From NCBI GenBank assembly GCA_022495005.1, contig JAGYXB010000963.1, positions 124,001-188,000 of the forward strand: a DNA stretch of 64,000 nucleotides, given 5' to 3'. The translations under genes and the position numbers were made by a program. The stretch comes from Rhyacophila brunnea (lineage: Eukaryota > Arthropoda > Insecta > Trichoptera > Rhyacophilidae). The notes under the pieces are model-generated. The model did no database searches. It was not told where the DNA came from and was given only the letters and a program-made list of their open reading frames with translations. Each line of letters opens with the position of its first letter. Positions within the stretch are counted from its first letter, which is position 1. Of this stretch, positions 52,019-62,389 are shown piece after piece.

Positions 52019-53195
52019 CGAATTATAATCTTTTACAAAAATATTTGACATAGTTAAGAATCGTAATCAGCATGGCTTGGGTGTAGAATTGACGTGTCAA
52101 ATGGTTGCCCCCACTCTTTTCAGCATTGAAAGATTCATCGCACTCATCAATCGTTGCATACTTTTGTACATGTATACAATACAAAACAGCGCGGACGATA
52201 CTAACGATCTTAATAATAAAACTATTACCGTTATGCCACGCGCATTCGACAACCATTCGTGGATGTTACAACTCGCAATATGTTATAGGTGAACACTATA
52301 TCTTATTACCAAATTACTCAGTCTCGAATACCGCATCAGGCATTTAGCATCGATATTAAAATGCCCCTGTAAAAGGTTGCACAGCCCTGCAGTACAAACG
52401 GAACGCTTCAAGCTTTGTTGTTGCGAACGCATTTTTTTACGCGAAGTCCCTTTGCAGATACCTGCATCCGACCTTGAGCAAGGCGGACGGACAGAAGTCC
52501 CGTTAGTCAGCCGAATAACTTCCCCTCACCCCACAGCCGTGGCGGTCGTCCCACGTCTCATTACCAACCAACAGGCTTTTTGGAAAAAGATAGCCAGTTG
52601 TCAACCGACCCCTAAATATATCGGAGGTAGGGAAATCGTCCCCAAAACGGACGCGCCGCTTCTGCGGGCAGCGGCGTGGTTGTTGATATAAGCCGGATAA
52701 TATGTTCTCTAAATTGTGATCAGTATACCCTTTACCTATAATGTGGTAATATTAATTCCCATAACTATCGCATCCCCGATAAAGTGCTCCGACGCCGACC
52801 TCTCCATTGTGTGAACACGTCCATGTGTAATAAAATGCAAAGTGAAATGTGATCCAGATGAATACCGTATGCTCGCTAGCCATCGGCATGAATTGTGTAA
52901 CTTCGTCAATTTAACGTTACTTTATCTCACTCATGCTGAGCCCTTGTGTTCCAAACTTGTATAACTTAATGTAATTAAACGTCTCCGCGGAGAATCTGTC
53001 AAATCGAAAGTTACTGTGTTATAATTTATCCTGATGTCCACACACATCTCCCAATCAAAATAATACTGAAGAAGATTCGACCACCGACATACATGTGAGT
53101 TCCATCATTTTTCTTCTTCCGGGTATTAATCTGTATGCCAGATGTTTGACGTAAAGTGCGGAGTATCTAGTTATAGGGGATGTACCTAGAAACCT
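52019..53195. other. Unassigned segment with a GC-rich island
   Basis: 52377-52691 is an open plus frame of 104 codons in locally GC-rich DNA (about 52380-52690), unlike the flanks. The peptide has C-C-C-E near residue 15 and proline-rich parts but matches no domain I recognise. A 77-codon minus frame at 52023-52256 is likewise unassigned. Neither has splice or promoter signals that convince me. Confidence 0.3.
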
Positions 53196-53336
53196 GGCAT
53201 CAAAGTCATCTCAAACTTCCCATAATAAGACATACCAGTGAAAAACCATATAAATGCGATGTATACCCGTTTAAATCAACGCAGCTTAGTAATCTAAAAA
53301 TAAATAAAATTACTCATATTGCAAAACTAACATAAA
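53196..53336 (+). pseudogene. Zinc-finger remnant (dead terminal-exon fragment)
   Basis: Reads S-H-L-K, then R-H-T-S-E-K-P-Y-K-C-D-V-Y-P-F-K-S-T-Q-L and I-N-K-I-T-H, then a stop. This is the end of a finger array nearly identical to the last finger of gene 4 (K-S-T-Q-L-S-N-L). The second cysteine is now tyrosine and the first histidine asparagine, so no zinc site remains. The GTAAATAAATAC downstream is also shared with gene 4. Confidence 0.85.
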
Positions 53337-54298
53337 TTTGTAAATAAATACTTTGTTAATCCAATATTAACTTAAATACTAAAACTAACTTACGATATTA
53401 CTTGCAAGATACCTAATCGAAATGATAACGGAAATGGGATATAAATAGGGAAGTGGGTATTGAGTGTGTTCAAGAAATACCCTTATATTCAAACCATAAA
53501 CTGACAATTATTGAGAGTAAACGATAATAGATCGTATTACTACCATGGCCCCCATATCCTGATGCGGGCCCCTTACCTATCGTCAAATATAAAAGCATTG
53601 TGATGTTCTACAGTGGCGTTTTCCAAATAGTGTACGCGGTAAAATTAATGTGTATATATAGTGTTTTTTTTGTATATTTTAACACATCCATTTGAATTAT
53701 GGAGTTGTCGAGTATCGATACAAAATAAAAAATTATATCGTACAACCACATAATTTTTAATAGTAATGTTATTGAAGTAAAGTAGCACCGCAGGTGACTT
53801 TTTTTTACTATCAGAGAGAATTTTTGATGTGTGTTTATATCATTTAACTGGTTGACTCGCAACGTCGGGCCCTTCCTGATTCCGAGTATTATCGTATGTC
53901 ACGATGTAGGCATGTATTATACTATTATAGCCTCGCAATCTGAGCTTATTTTTATATTATTCTTAAGCTGTACCTACAATTAATGTCTCTAAATGCGTTT
54001 GTTACCGATTTGATTTATTGATTATTGTTTCAAGCTTCCCTCCAACAGATATTGTCGTCTAAAAATGTCAATATTTGTTTTATAATATACTTAATCAAAA
54101 TAGCTTTACAATTATTTTTTATTCAGTTTAAAATCAATCTTAGAGTACGACGCGTTGACTGCATTCATTGTATTAAACCATACTGTAACAAGTTGTCTAA
54201 AATGTAATCTGCTTCATACCTATTATAACAATAATAATTAGCTTCGAATAAAATCAGTTTACATAATATAAAAGGTGTTTATATGAAAATGATCCCGC
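53337..54298. other. Spacer between the remnant and gene 6
   Basis: AT-rich, no gene or recognised element. Confidence 0.35.
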
Positions 54299-54299
54299 C

Positions 54300-54785
54300 T
54301 TTCCATAACACATGTCATCATCTTCATCACAGTCTGTATATATCCACTGCTGTATGAAGGCCTCTCCAAGCTGATTCCACTTCACTAGGTCCTGTGTGTT
54401 GCGCTGCCACGTACTTCCGCAGTACTTATTATTATTCATCGATCCAGCGGCCTCTAGGTCTACCTTGCGGACGTTTTGAACCTCTTGGGTAACACTCAAC
54501 TGGATGACTAGATTTGTCCAACGACTGTCCTTTCACCGAGCTTGTGTCCAGCTCATTTCTATTTTAAGCCTTTAGCGAACTCTATCATATCAGAAACCCT
54601 TATCTGTTTTCTCTTATCCACCCATTCCTCTATTTGTTCTTTTGCGTTATTCCCAGCATGCACCACTCTATACCCCGTTGTGTTCTTCTTAAGATTCTGG
54701 ATCTGTCTTTTACTTAGGGTCCATGTTTCACACACAGATGTTATTACGGGTCACTTTTGAAGACATTATTCAGGCGGCCAAAAGC
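54300..54785 (-). mobile_element. RTE-type retrotransposon fragment
   Basis: Minus strand gives C-G-S-T-W-Q-R-N-T-Q-D, K-W-N-Q-L-G-E-A-F-I-Q-Q-W-I near 54345-54420, and nucleotide similarity to 40660-41140 up to GCGGCCAAAAGC. 3' end has CATCATCTTCATCAC. Confidence 0.75.
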
Positions 54786-55071
54786 CTAACACATGTAGAA
54801 AATGATAAAAAAAAAACATTCATTGAGACATGCAGGTATTGATGCAATGAGGGACAGCGTGAGGTGACCTCATTGTTCTGGTGATTTCGGCAGATTTTGC
54901 TGACTGACAATGTTCGTTTGAAGGTTCAAAATGTGCTTCGGGATGGGAGCATCAGTCTGATAACATATTAAACACCAAGAAAAACAACATTACACACTTT
55001 TCCTTAGAGGCAGCTTACCGTGAAGTCACGTGATAGTACGCGACGTGCAGCATAATATAATCACAACTTAA

Positions 55072-55440
55072 AGGTCCACATGCTCAGCGTAGGTCAAAAT
55101 GGAGCTTTTATGCTATTTTCAAAACATGATCCAGGACATTACTTAACCGTTGGAGATAATCTTTTTATATAATTTTGAAGCCATTTTATCTTTTATATTT
55201 ATTTTGCATAAAGTATTTTTATGGAATAAAATAGTATTCTTTTAAATCTCTCGCTCTAATGTTTTAGAATATAGTCATATTTCAGTACATCCATGTGCAG
55301 TGGTGTTAAGATTTTTTATATTTATTTATAAAACTATTAGTAAAATTTATGTCGACATTATTATACTTAGTGAAACATTTACGATAAAGAATTATATTGA
55401 TAATCTCTGTGATCCCAAATTTGACAAGAATTAGGCATTT
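55072..55440. mobile_element. TTAA-flanked foldback element, partial copy
   Basis: Begins directly after TTAA (55068-55071) with GGTCCACATGCTCAGCG, then CATGATCCAGGACATTAC and GAATATAGTCATATTTCAG. The right arm is missing. Confidence 0.75.
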
Positions 55441-55680
55441 TATTATTCAAAAAATGGGCAAGATTTACACAATTAAAGATAATTCTAAAGATACTGATTA
55501 TAACCCATGTCTTTGACCATTCAAATGTGATGAATATTCTATGAATAGTGTTTGCTTTATACTAATCATTGACCCAAGAATAAGATAGTATTTTTTTGAA
55601 ATACGCCATATCTAAATTGGCATTCCCCAGTGGTTAAGCTACAACATACGGCCGTAGCCATAAATTGACAAACGATAAAT

Positions 55681-55782
55681 GAAGTGGGGAGTAAGATCAT
55701 GTACCGTTTTTAAAAAAATATTTTTTTTCCGGTTAGGTACATGTTCAAACACGCGCGTTAACATAATCTTACTCCCTACTTC
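55681..55782. mobile_element. Short inverted-repeat element
   Basis: GAAGTGGGGAGTAAGAT (55681-55697) and ATCTTACTCCCTACTTC (55766-55782) are inverted copies with one mismatch. Confidence 0.65.
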
Positions 55783-55784
55783 TT

Positions 55785-55926
55785 AGAAGGGTAGTTCCGT
55801 TATTACTTAGCTTAGGTAAGTAGCTATTTTTATATATAAAAAATGATTTTCCTCGATTTGGCGCCCTTCGAGTAACTGCCGCCCCCAAGCGACTCTCAAT
55901 CTGCCTACCTCCACAGGACGTCACTG
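55785..55926. mobile_element. CAGTGACGTCC-family element, one-ended fragment (copy 6)
   Basis: Keeps TCGAGTAACTGCCGCCCCC, CAATCTGCCTACCTCC and the end CACAGGACGTCACTG; the other end is missing. Confidence 0.75.
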
Positions 55927-56160
55927 CACCGACTCGTTGTAAAGTCAAAAAATGACACTGTTCGAGAATGAACCCGTTCAAATTAGTCTCAATGTAATAC
56001 CGTCACACATCCATCAATCGAGATTCTAGTGATTTTAATAATAATATTAACAACCTACCTACAACACTCTACCTTCATCTGATTAGACAGTGTTTTTGTC
56101 TCTATTTACTGATTGTGTTTGTCTATGTATTTATAGACAGATATATTTTTTCTTTCTTGT

Positions 56161-56168
56161 GGCAACAC
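56161..56168 (+). promoter_or_regulatory. GGCAACAC upstream of gene 6
   Basis: Within TTTCTTTCTTGTGGCAACAC, 48-55 bp before the ATG; identical 20-mer upstream of gene 5. Confidence 0.55.
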
Positions 56169-56215
56169 TATACTAAAAGTTGTCAGGAAGCCGATCTTAG
56201 AACAAAAGCACAGAC

Positions 56216-56365
56216 ATGGAAATAAAGCAAGAATATATTGAAGAACTATATAATGAAGAGGCGCAGAGTCGGTTTGACCTGTCAATAATTGAACTTCCAA
56301 ACTGTTTGCACGACCATACTTACGTAAAGCGAGAACATGTCGAAGACTCTAGTTATAATTCTGAG
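56216..56365 (+). CDS. Zinc-finger gene 6, exon A (start codon)
   Basis: 50 codons, ATG to Y-N-S-E before donor GTTAGT. M-E-I-K-Q-E and Y-V-K-R-E-H are the two psi-K-x-E sites; S-R-F-D-L-S-I-I as in gene 5. Confidence 0.82.
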
Positions 56366-56724
56366 GTTAGTTTATAAAATATAATATAGTTTCCATCGGT
56401 TTGCCAATAGTATTTGTCCAATATCATTGATACATACATTTTTTCACAAACCAATTGAATTCGTAGACCCACTATACAACCCACAAGATGTATCAAGAAA
56501 CTGCCTTTCGGATACCATTTGACACCATCGGTTTTTTTTACAATTAATCTAGGTATTCTTTGTTATTATAGGTACAGTAAATAATCGTGCGTTTAAATCA
56601 CGTCAACTAACGTCAGTAATAGTAACATGCTTATGTCCTCAAATGTGTTTTATTCGCGTTATTGATTGAACCTCCATTTTTACACTACCCAATGACAATT
56701 CTACCGGGTAGATTGTATTTTATT

Positions 56725-57190
56725 ATTACAACGTTTTTATTAGCTCGTATTCTTATATTTGTCCGATGGTTGTTTATCCAGTACGAATCTTGCAATCGAT
56801 TTTTAACTAACTTCCCGACTAGCTACACATTTAAACTTTTAGAATATATCAGAACACGATGCCAATGCATTCTTTTAATACTTTTAGCCATCTTTAAGTG
56901 GAATTGAATTCATTTTCAGTTAATTCTGTTTTGTTGAAAAGTTATTTTGGAAGAAATCCGTAATCCAATCCACTATTATTGGTTGCTACGAGGGTGGTCC
57001 TTGCAACTAAATTATTAATATATATACGTGCGTTACTATGCAAATCAAAATCACATTTTAGTATTCTATATTTGTTTGTTTTTTATTTACTTCACATCAA
57101 GTACAAGTTTGAGCATATTGAGCATAATAATTGAACACAAAATTTAAAAAAAACGTTGTATATAAAAAGTTCTCTCTCGTATCTTGAGTT
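56725..57190 (+). repeat. Dispersed repeat G, copy 2
   Basis: ACGTTTTTATTAGCTCGTAT, CGATGCCAATGCATTC, ATCCAATCCACTATTATTGG and TATATAAAAAGTTCTC match 45770-46245 in reverse. Confidence 0.7.
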
Positions 57191-57450
57191 ACGTGTTTGT
57201 AAGTATACAGAATACTGAACTCCGACAGATAATTGTACTGAAGCTCTTTCTCGTACCTAAGTCAATATACGTGTTTGCTGCAGTAATATTCACAGTAAAG
57301 TTGCAACGTATTCTCGTATCTTCGACAATATGACTGATCGGTCGAAAGTAGGTATAGTGCGATAAATTGAAGAAACATATTTTTTTTATGAAAATGTGTG
57401 TATTCTATCTAAATGGATATTTCATAGAAGAAATTTTATTTCTAAATTAA

Positions 57451-57705
57451 GGGCCTACATGCTCAGCGTAGGTCAAAATGGAGCTTTTATGGTATTTTCA
57501 GTTCATAACCCTGGACATTCTTTAAAAGTTGTAGATAATCTATTTATATAATTTTTAATCCTTATTATCCTTTATATATATTTTAAACATTTGATGACTG
57601 CATAAAGTATTTTTATTAGGTACATAAAATAATATTCTTTTAAGCCTCTCTAATGTTTTAGAATATAGTCATACTTCAGTACATCTATGTGCAGTGGTGT
57701 TATCT
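57451..57705. mobile_element. TTAA-flanked foldback element, partial copy
   Basis: Directly after TTAA (57447-57450): GGGCCTACATGCTCAGCG, TGTAGATAATCTATTTATAT and CATTTGATGACTGCATAAAG. Right arm missing. Confidence 0.75.
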
Positions 57706-57801
57706 CCCATACAAGAAAATTGAGAACTGTACAATATTTTTTTTTGTTTCTGAATATATTGGAATATCGCAAATTTGGTGTAAGGCTTGGTACTCGTATA
57801 G

Positions 57802-58398
57802 CATTGGCGAAGGGTGAAGGTAGGCTTGATCTGTCATAAATAGTGCACACTAAATTTTGTTAGTCATACGTATTTGTTTTCAATGAATCAAGACTACAAT
57901 TTAGAGACGGTGATGGTTAATTTTTAAAATTCAATTAAACCCTCAGAAACCAAGCTAAAATAAATAATAATGAATAAATGCTCGTCTATCTATAAAATAT
58001 CTAAAATTATGCAATTAAATTAGACAAATTGAGAGAATATTTTATGGATAGAATAATATTATTATAATATATCACTGTTTGGTTTAGCAGGACTGGACTG
58101 GAATGAATTAAAAAAAAAGAACTAACTGTATTCCTTACAAGTAACTTACTGTTATTCTTAATTCAACGGAAAAAAAATGAATGAAAAAGTGTGCACAATT
58201 TTGTCGTATCGCCAAAGTAAACCAACACTATTATAGTTTAGTTTAAACAGAGTTTAATTGATTTTTAAAAACTAAATAACACCATCACGGTTAATAATTG
58301 TAGTCTAGTCCAATAAAAACAAATACGTATGAGTAACAAAGTTTAATGTGCATTATTTATGACGGATCTTAAAAACCTACCTCCACCCTTCGTTACTG
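57802..58398. mobile_element. Long-TIR element, complete copy with 8-bp duplication
   Basis: Left end CATTGGCGAAGGGTGAAGG, right end CCACCCTTCGTTACTG; the inverted match runs about 110 bp (ATAAATAGTGCACACTAAA, CATACGTATTTGTTTT). Flanks TCGTATAG and TTGCATAG agree at 6 of 8. The paralogous intron of gene 5 (44887-44910) has a single CTCGTATAG and no element, confirming the insertion. 597 bp, non-coding. Confidence 0.92.
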
Positions 58399-58436
58399 TT
58401 GCATAGTATGTAATTATTGCATACCGGTATACTATT

Positions 58437-58828
58437 TGAAGCGCCTAGTTTCAAAAGCCCCTAAAACTGTTTTTTTTTTAATTTTTGAGGTATATAATAT
58501 GCATTTAGGTGGATATTTGTTGTTAACCAAATGGCCAAAGATTGAACTTTAATAAACGTCAAAAACCGTCAATACGCATGATCAAAAATTAGGGTAAATT
58601 TCAAAACCTGATAAAATGGTTGGGTGTGCTTTTCAAATACCCCTAAAATGGAAAGCCAAAATACTCCTTAGAATATAACGAATTAAAAAATAAATACATA
58701 AAGTTTACTGATTTAATATAAGTATATGATTTACTCTCATTTTTCTCAAAACTACCTAAACTAGTTTTTCTCATTTTTCTCAGAACTACCTAAAATCATT
58801 TTAGGGGCTTTTGAAACTAGGCGCTTCA
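58437..58828. mobile_element. MITE with perfect 30-bp TIRs
   Basis: TGAAGCGCCTAGTTTCAAAA continuing to GCCCCTAAAA at the left is perfectly inverted at the right. Absent from the equivalent place in gene 5 (44920-44945). 392 bp; ends about 50 bp before exon B of gene 6. Internal TTTTAGGGG/CCCCTAAAA words repeat. Confidence 0.92.
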
Positions 58829-58878
58829 TTTCTTTCTTATATTGTGTAGGTATTTCCTGAGTATGTTTTTGTTTTTAG

Positions 58879-59031
58879 GATTCTGAAACATCCCTTACCG
58901 ATATAAAAGAAGAAAATGATCTTCAACTAGTTGACGTCAAACTCGAATTTGTTGAAGTTCCAATGCACCCATTTACCGATGATTGTTCCCAACCAGGATG
59001 CTCGTATTCCGATGTCAAGCCAGAACTACAG
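58879..59031 (+). CDS. Zinc-finger gene 6, exon B
   Basis: 51 codons, phase 0/0, acceptor GTTTTTAG ending at 58878, donor GTGAGT. D-I-K-E-E and D-V-K-L-E are the paired psi-K-x-E sites; then M-H-P-F-T-D-D, Q-P-G-C-S-Y-S-D and K-P-E-L-Q. Closest to gene 5 exon B. Confidence 0.84.
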
Positions 59032-59057
59032 GTGAGTTTAATTTTTGTATTTGTCAT

Positions 59058-59190
59058 TCCTAGGCCATACGAAGATGGTTACATGTAAATTGTACGCATT
59101 ATATTTCACCGTAGCACAGTTAACCGTGAGTTTTCTTATCCGGAAGAAATAACCGTATTATATGCGGTCATCTCTATAATAGTACCTACC
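59058..59190 (+). repeat. Dispersed repeat F, left part
   Basis: GGTTACATGTAAATTGTACG, TTTCACCGTAGCACAGTT and GTATTATATGCGGTCATCTC correspond to 20350-20460. Confidence 0.6.
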
Positions 59191-59329
59191 GAGATGTGAA
59201 TATGCTAATATTCACTTTTCTTATTAAACTAAGCGTTTGAGAATGCCATGCGTAATATTAAGAATGTTTTTTATATACAATGAAAATAGCTTTTCACATC
59301 AGTATATTGCCTCAACATTAAAGAAGGAT

Positions 59330-59850
59330 GCATCGACTCATTGCCGACTCAAGTAGAAAGCCGATACATTCATAACGACTGGTCCTACTTTTTCTGCCCC
59401 TCCCGTTGTTGTCAATGGATGACCTGTCATTCCCTGTCATTGTTCTATAGAGTGCTCATACTGACGCGTCTGTCGTGTTCACACAGGGAATGGTTTGATT
59501 TGGATAGATGAGTGACATGTTAAATAATACACGAGCATTAACACACCTACTACAAATGTAATTCATAGATCAATGCTACATATTGGAAATCGATATTACG
59601 ACCGGATTTTGTGTGAAGAACTAGTCTGACTTTGACAGCCGATGAATAACAGGAATGTAGGTGTAGTATTTATAATTAACACTGATAGTTAATATATTTG
59701 ATTTGAGATTTTTTTATAATTCAATTTGAAACGAGAAAGGGCGAATCAATATGTCAAGCAATCTTGGATCTGATTTTGACAGCTGAATAGTGGATCACTC
59801 GTTGCTTGTGCAAAAAATATACTCAGGCTTTATTAATCTAAAGATGGCGC
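59330..59850 (+). repeat. Dispersed repeat D, copy 3
   Basis: Matches copies 1 and 2, but about 120 bp corresponding to 2425-2545 of copy 1 is absent: the sequence passes from GTCGTGTTCAC straight to ACAGGGAATGG. Confidence 0.75.
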
Positions 59851-60034
59851 TGGATACAGCCAATGTAGTAGAATTCCTTCGTGTTCATTCTTCATGATTA
59901 TAGTATTTAGGTCACACGATAGTAATGGGTTGGTTTACTCGAATGGGTGTAGTATAGCAATGCTAGAATTCATGTAGGTAGGTATACACTTTGTATTTAA
60001 GTATTAATAATTATTATTTTATTGTTATTTACAG

Positions 60035-60190
60035 CAGTCCGAAATGGGTTTGTCCGATATAAAATCTAAAATTGATTATCAACCAGTTGACATCAATGAT
60101 GAGTTTGATGAAATGATGCGCAAAATCAATTATGATGATTCCAAAGCTGGTCGCTCTGACCCAGACTACAAGCCAGCTGGATTTAGAAAG
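60035..60190 (+). CDS. Zinc-finger gene 6, exon C
   Basis: 52 codons, phase 0/0, acceptor TATTTACAG ending at 60034, donor GTACTG. Both SUMO motifs are damaged: D-I-K-S-K (E to K) and D-I-N-D-E (K to N). The conserved C-S is G-R-S. Still in frame, so either tolerated drift or early decay. Confidence 0.8.
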
Positions 60191-60392
60191 GTACTGTAAA
60201 TTGAATTTATAGATTGTGGCTTTCAAATATATATACATTGTTATAAAAAAAATTGTAATTGTAACTTTGCAAAACACCTTTTATTTAAAGTGTATCACAT
60301 GAACTATTTTCTAAAAATGGCTGACGATTGTGAATCAGCTGTCGTTTTCCAAGATGGCAGTAATAGTAAGTCAGTTATATCACTAGCCCTCG

Positions 60393-60505
60393 TGGTCCGA
60401 TGCATAAAGAACCGAGAGTTCCAGTTTCGATTCCCGATAAGGACACAATATATTTATGTCGTTTTCTCAGAGTTTGTGGTTGTTTCACTTCTACTAGTAG
60501 ATAGG
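60393..60505 (+). mobile_element. SINE-C copy
   Basis: CTCGTGGTCCGATGCATAAA, GTTTCGATTCCCGATAAGG and GTTTGTGGTTGTTTCAC parallel 11205-11350. Confidence 0.6.
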
Positions 60506-60538
60506 AGGCGCATCAGTTATTTATTTTCCCAAAGTGCA

Positions 60539-60645
60539 GAACCAACGTGCTACTGGTAATGCCAATTGAAAGGACGATAAGTATGTTCAACCAAATTGCT
60601 TCGGGTGTTGATATATTCCACTGGCGTGAATTTTTATGAAATAAA
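60539..60645 (+). mobile_element. Jockey/CR1-like fragment (copy 3)
   Basis: Plus strand reads V-M-P-I-E-R, S-M-F-N-Q-I-A-S-G-V-D-I-F-H with one break, the same C-terminus as the copies at 22107 and 42048. Confidence 0.75.
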
Positions 60646-60889
60646 ATTTGTATGTATATTTCAAAACCTTTTTTATTTTTGTTCCTAAACTGCACATCGT
60701 AGCTGTTGCAGAATGTGTGACGTATTACATAAATATTAAATTAGATATGGCTGAAAAACTATATAATGATCCGTCTTTTCCAAGATTGCTACTGTAACAT
60801 GTACGAATATGTGCTAGAACTAAATATTGTATAGGAAGTCTCCCGTTTAGGAAAAATATTTTTAGTTCAGGGGTTATTTTGACTTTATA

Positions 60890-61434
60890 TGAGGCGTCTA
60901 ATTACAAAAAGCGACAAGTCCACAATTCAATATTTTCGGGAAACAACGTTTTGATGTTTCAAGCTTCAATTATTTTTTCCGTTGTATTCTATGTCAAAAT
61001 TAGAACCAAATGGCAATTTGTTTCAGGCGATAAACTCTTAAATGTAATAAATATAGGCAAAATAAAATTGGACGTAGCGCTATTTGTAGCTCACTTTTTA
61101 ATTTACTTCGCATAAGGCACATATTTCCGTGGCACTGTCATGAGTTTACCAGATGCTACAGCATGGGAGACGCCCTTTTCAATATTGATCGTTCACTTAT
61201 TGGTTGACTTAAACACGCGCGAAATCAACTAAGCTTTAAATAATATGAAACATGGACTTGGCGCTTTTTGTAATAAATCGAGACTTAAAATATTTTTTTT
61301 CGTAGGGTTATGTCGCGTTTTGGAATTTATAGATCAATAAATATTGTGTATAATTATACAAAGAATACGTGCGTATTTCTTTGTCCGATTTTGACCAAAT
61401 GTGGACTTTTCGCTTTTTGGAATTAGACGCCTCA
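60890..61434. mobile_element. TIR element in intron 3 of gene 6
   Basis: TGAGGCGTCTAATTACAAAA at the left, TTTTGGAATTAGACGCCTCA at the right, with about 34 bp of inverted match (GCGACAAGTCCACA / TGTGGACTTTTCGC). TATA on both sides (60886-60889 and 61435-61438). The matching intron of gene 5 (50810-50840) lacks it. 545 bp. Confidence 0.9.
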
Positions 61435-61497
61435 TATAGATAATAATTCATATGAATTTCATTAAATCTAATACATCTAACCTTATATTTTTTATAG

Positions 61498-62214
61498 GTT
61501 TCTACCCAGAGTTGCACCTCACAGCAAATGGCAAATGATGATATAAAATCACATCAATGCAATATTTGCACAGCAAAGTTTCTTCGTATCGGTCCACTTA
61601 AAACACATAAAATGAAACATGCTGGTGAAAAACCTTACCGATGTGATATTTGCCCATATAAATGCTTATATATCGGTAATCTAAAAAAACATAAATTGAG
61701 GCATACCGGCGAGAAGCCATATCAGTGCAGTGTCTTTTCATTCAAATGTAGGCGCCCCAAGATTCTCAAAAGACATAAATTGAAACACACTTACGAAAAG
61801 TCGTTCCAATGCGATATTTGTTCATATAAATCCTCGAATCGAAGTAATCTTAAAACGCATAAACTGAAGCATGCCGCTGAGAAGCCGTTTAAATGCGATA
61901 TATGCTCATATAAATGTTGGCGACTTGTTCACCTTAAAAACCATAAAATGAAGCATACGTGTCAAAAACCATATCTTTGCGATGTATGTCCATACAATTG
62001 TGCAACACTTGGTAGTCTCAAAATTCATAAAGTGACGCACACCGGTGAAAAGCCGTATAAATGCGATATTTGTTCATATAAATGCGCTCATCCCGGTCAT
62101 CTAAAAAGACATCAAATTGTGCATACCGATGGAAAACCACTGAGAGTTGCTTACACGCTTAACTCGTTTAGAGCTGATGACGCGACAGGCGCGTTTGCAT
62201 TACCTGGCCATTAG
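61498..62214 (+). CDS. Zinc-finger gene 6, terminal exon: seven C2H2 fingers, one damaged
   Basis: Terminal exon, 238 residues; whole protein 391 residues (56216-56365, 58879-59031, 60035-60190, this exon). Acceptor TTTTTATAG ends at 61497; opens V-S-T-Q-S-C-T-S and the linker before finger 1 is only about 20 residues. Finger 3 reads C-S-V-F, so its second zinc-binding cysteine is lost; the other six are intact. Linkers are less regular (H-A-G-E-K, H-T-Y-E-K, H-T-C-Q-K). After finger 7 the array stops abruptly and a 23-residue tail unlike any other copy runs L-R-V-A-Y-T to A-L-P-G-H. Predicted DNA-binding protein, possibly relaxing. Confidence 0.9.
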   Translation, partial: VSTQSCTSQQMANDDIKSHQCNICTAKFLRIGPLKTHKMKHAGEKPYRCDICPYKCLYIGNLKKHKLRHTGEKPYQCSVFSFKCRRPKILKRHKLKHTYEKSFQCDICSYKSSNRSNLKTHKLKHAAEKPFKCDICSYKCWRLVHLKNHKMKHTCQKPYLCDVCPYNCATLGSLKIHKVTHTGEKPYKCDICSYKCAHPGHLKRHQIVHTDGKPLRVAYTLNSFRADDATGAFALPGH

Positions 62215-62244
62215 ATTTAATTTACATGATATTTAAATGTGATA

Positions 62245-62250
62245 ATTAAA
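62245..62250 (+). terminator. Possible poly(A) signal of gene 6
   Basis: ATTAAA 31 bp after the stop; no AATAAA nearby. Confidence 0.35.
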
Positions 62251-62389
62251 TATTAATTAACAAATCAGCAGTGATTGTGTTATTATTGTTTAACATTTAA
62301 ATATATTAATAGACCATTTATTTTATTCAACGCATAAATTACAAGATTTGGAGATTGTAACATATCATATAGTGAACATACAAAACTTA

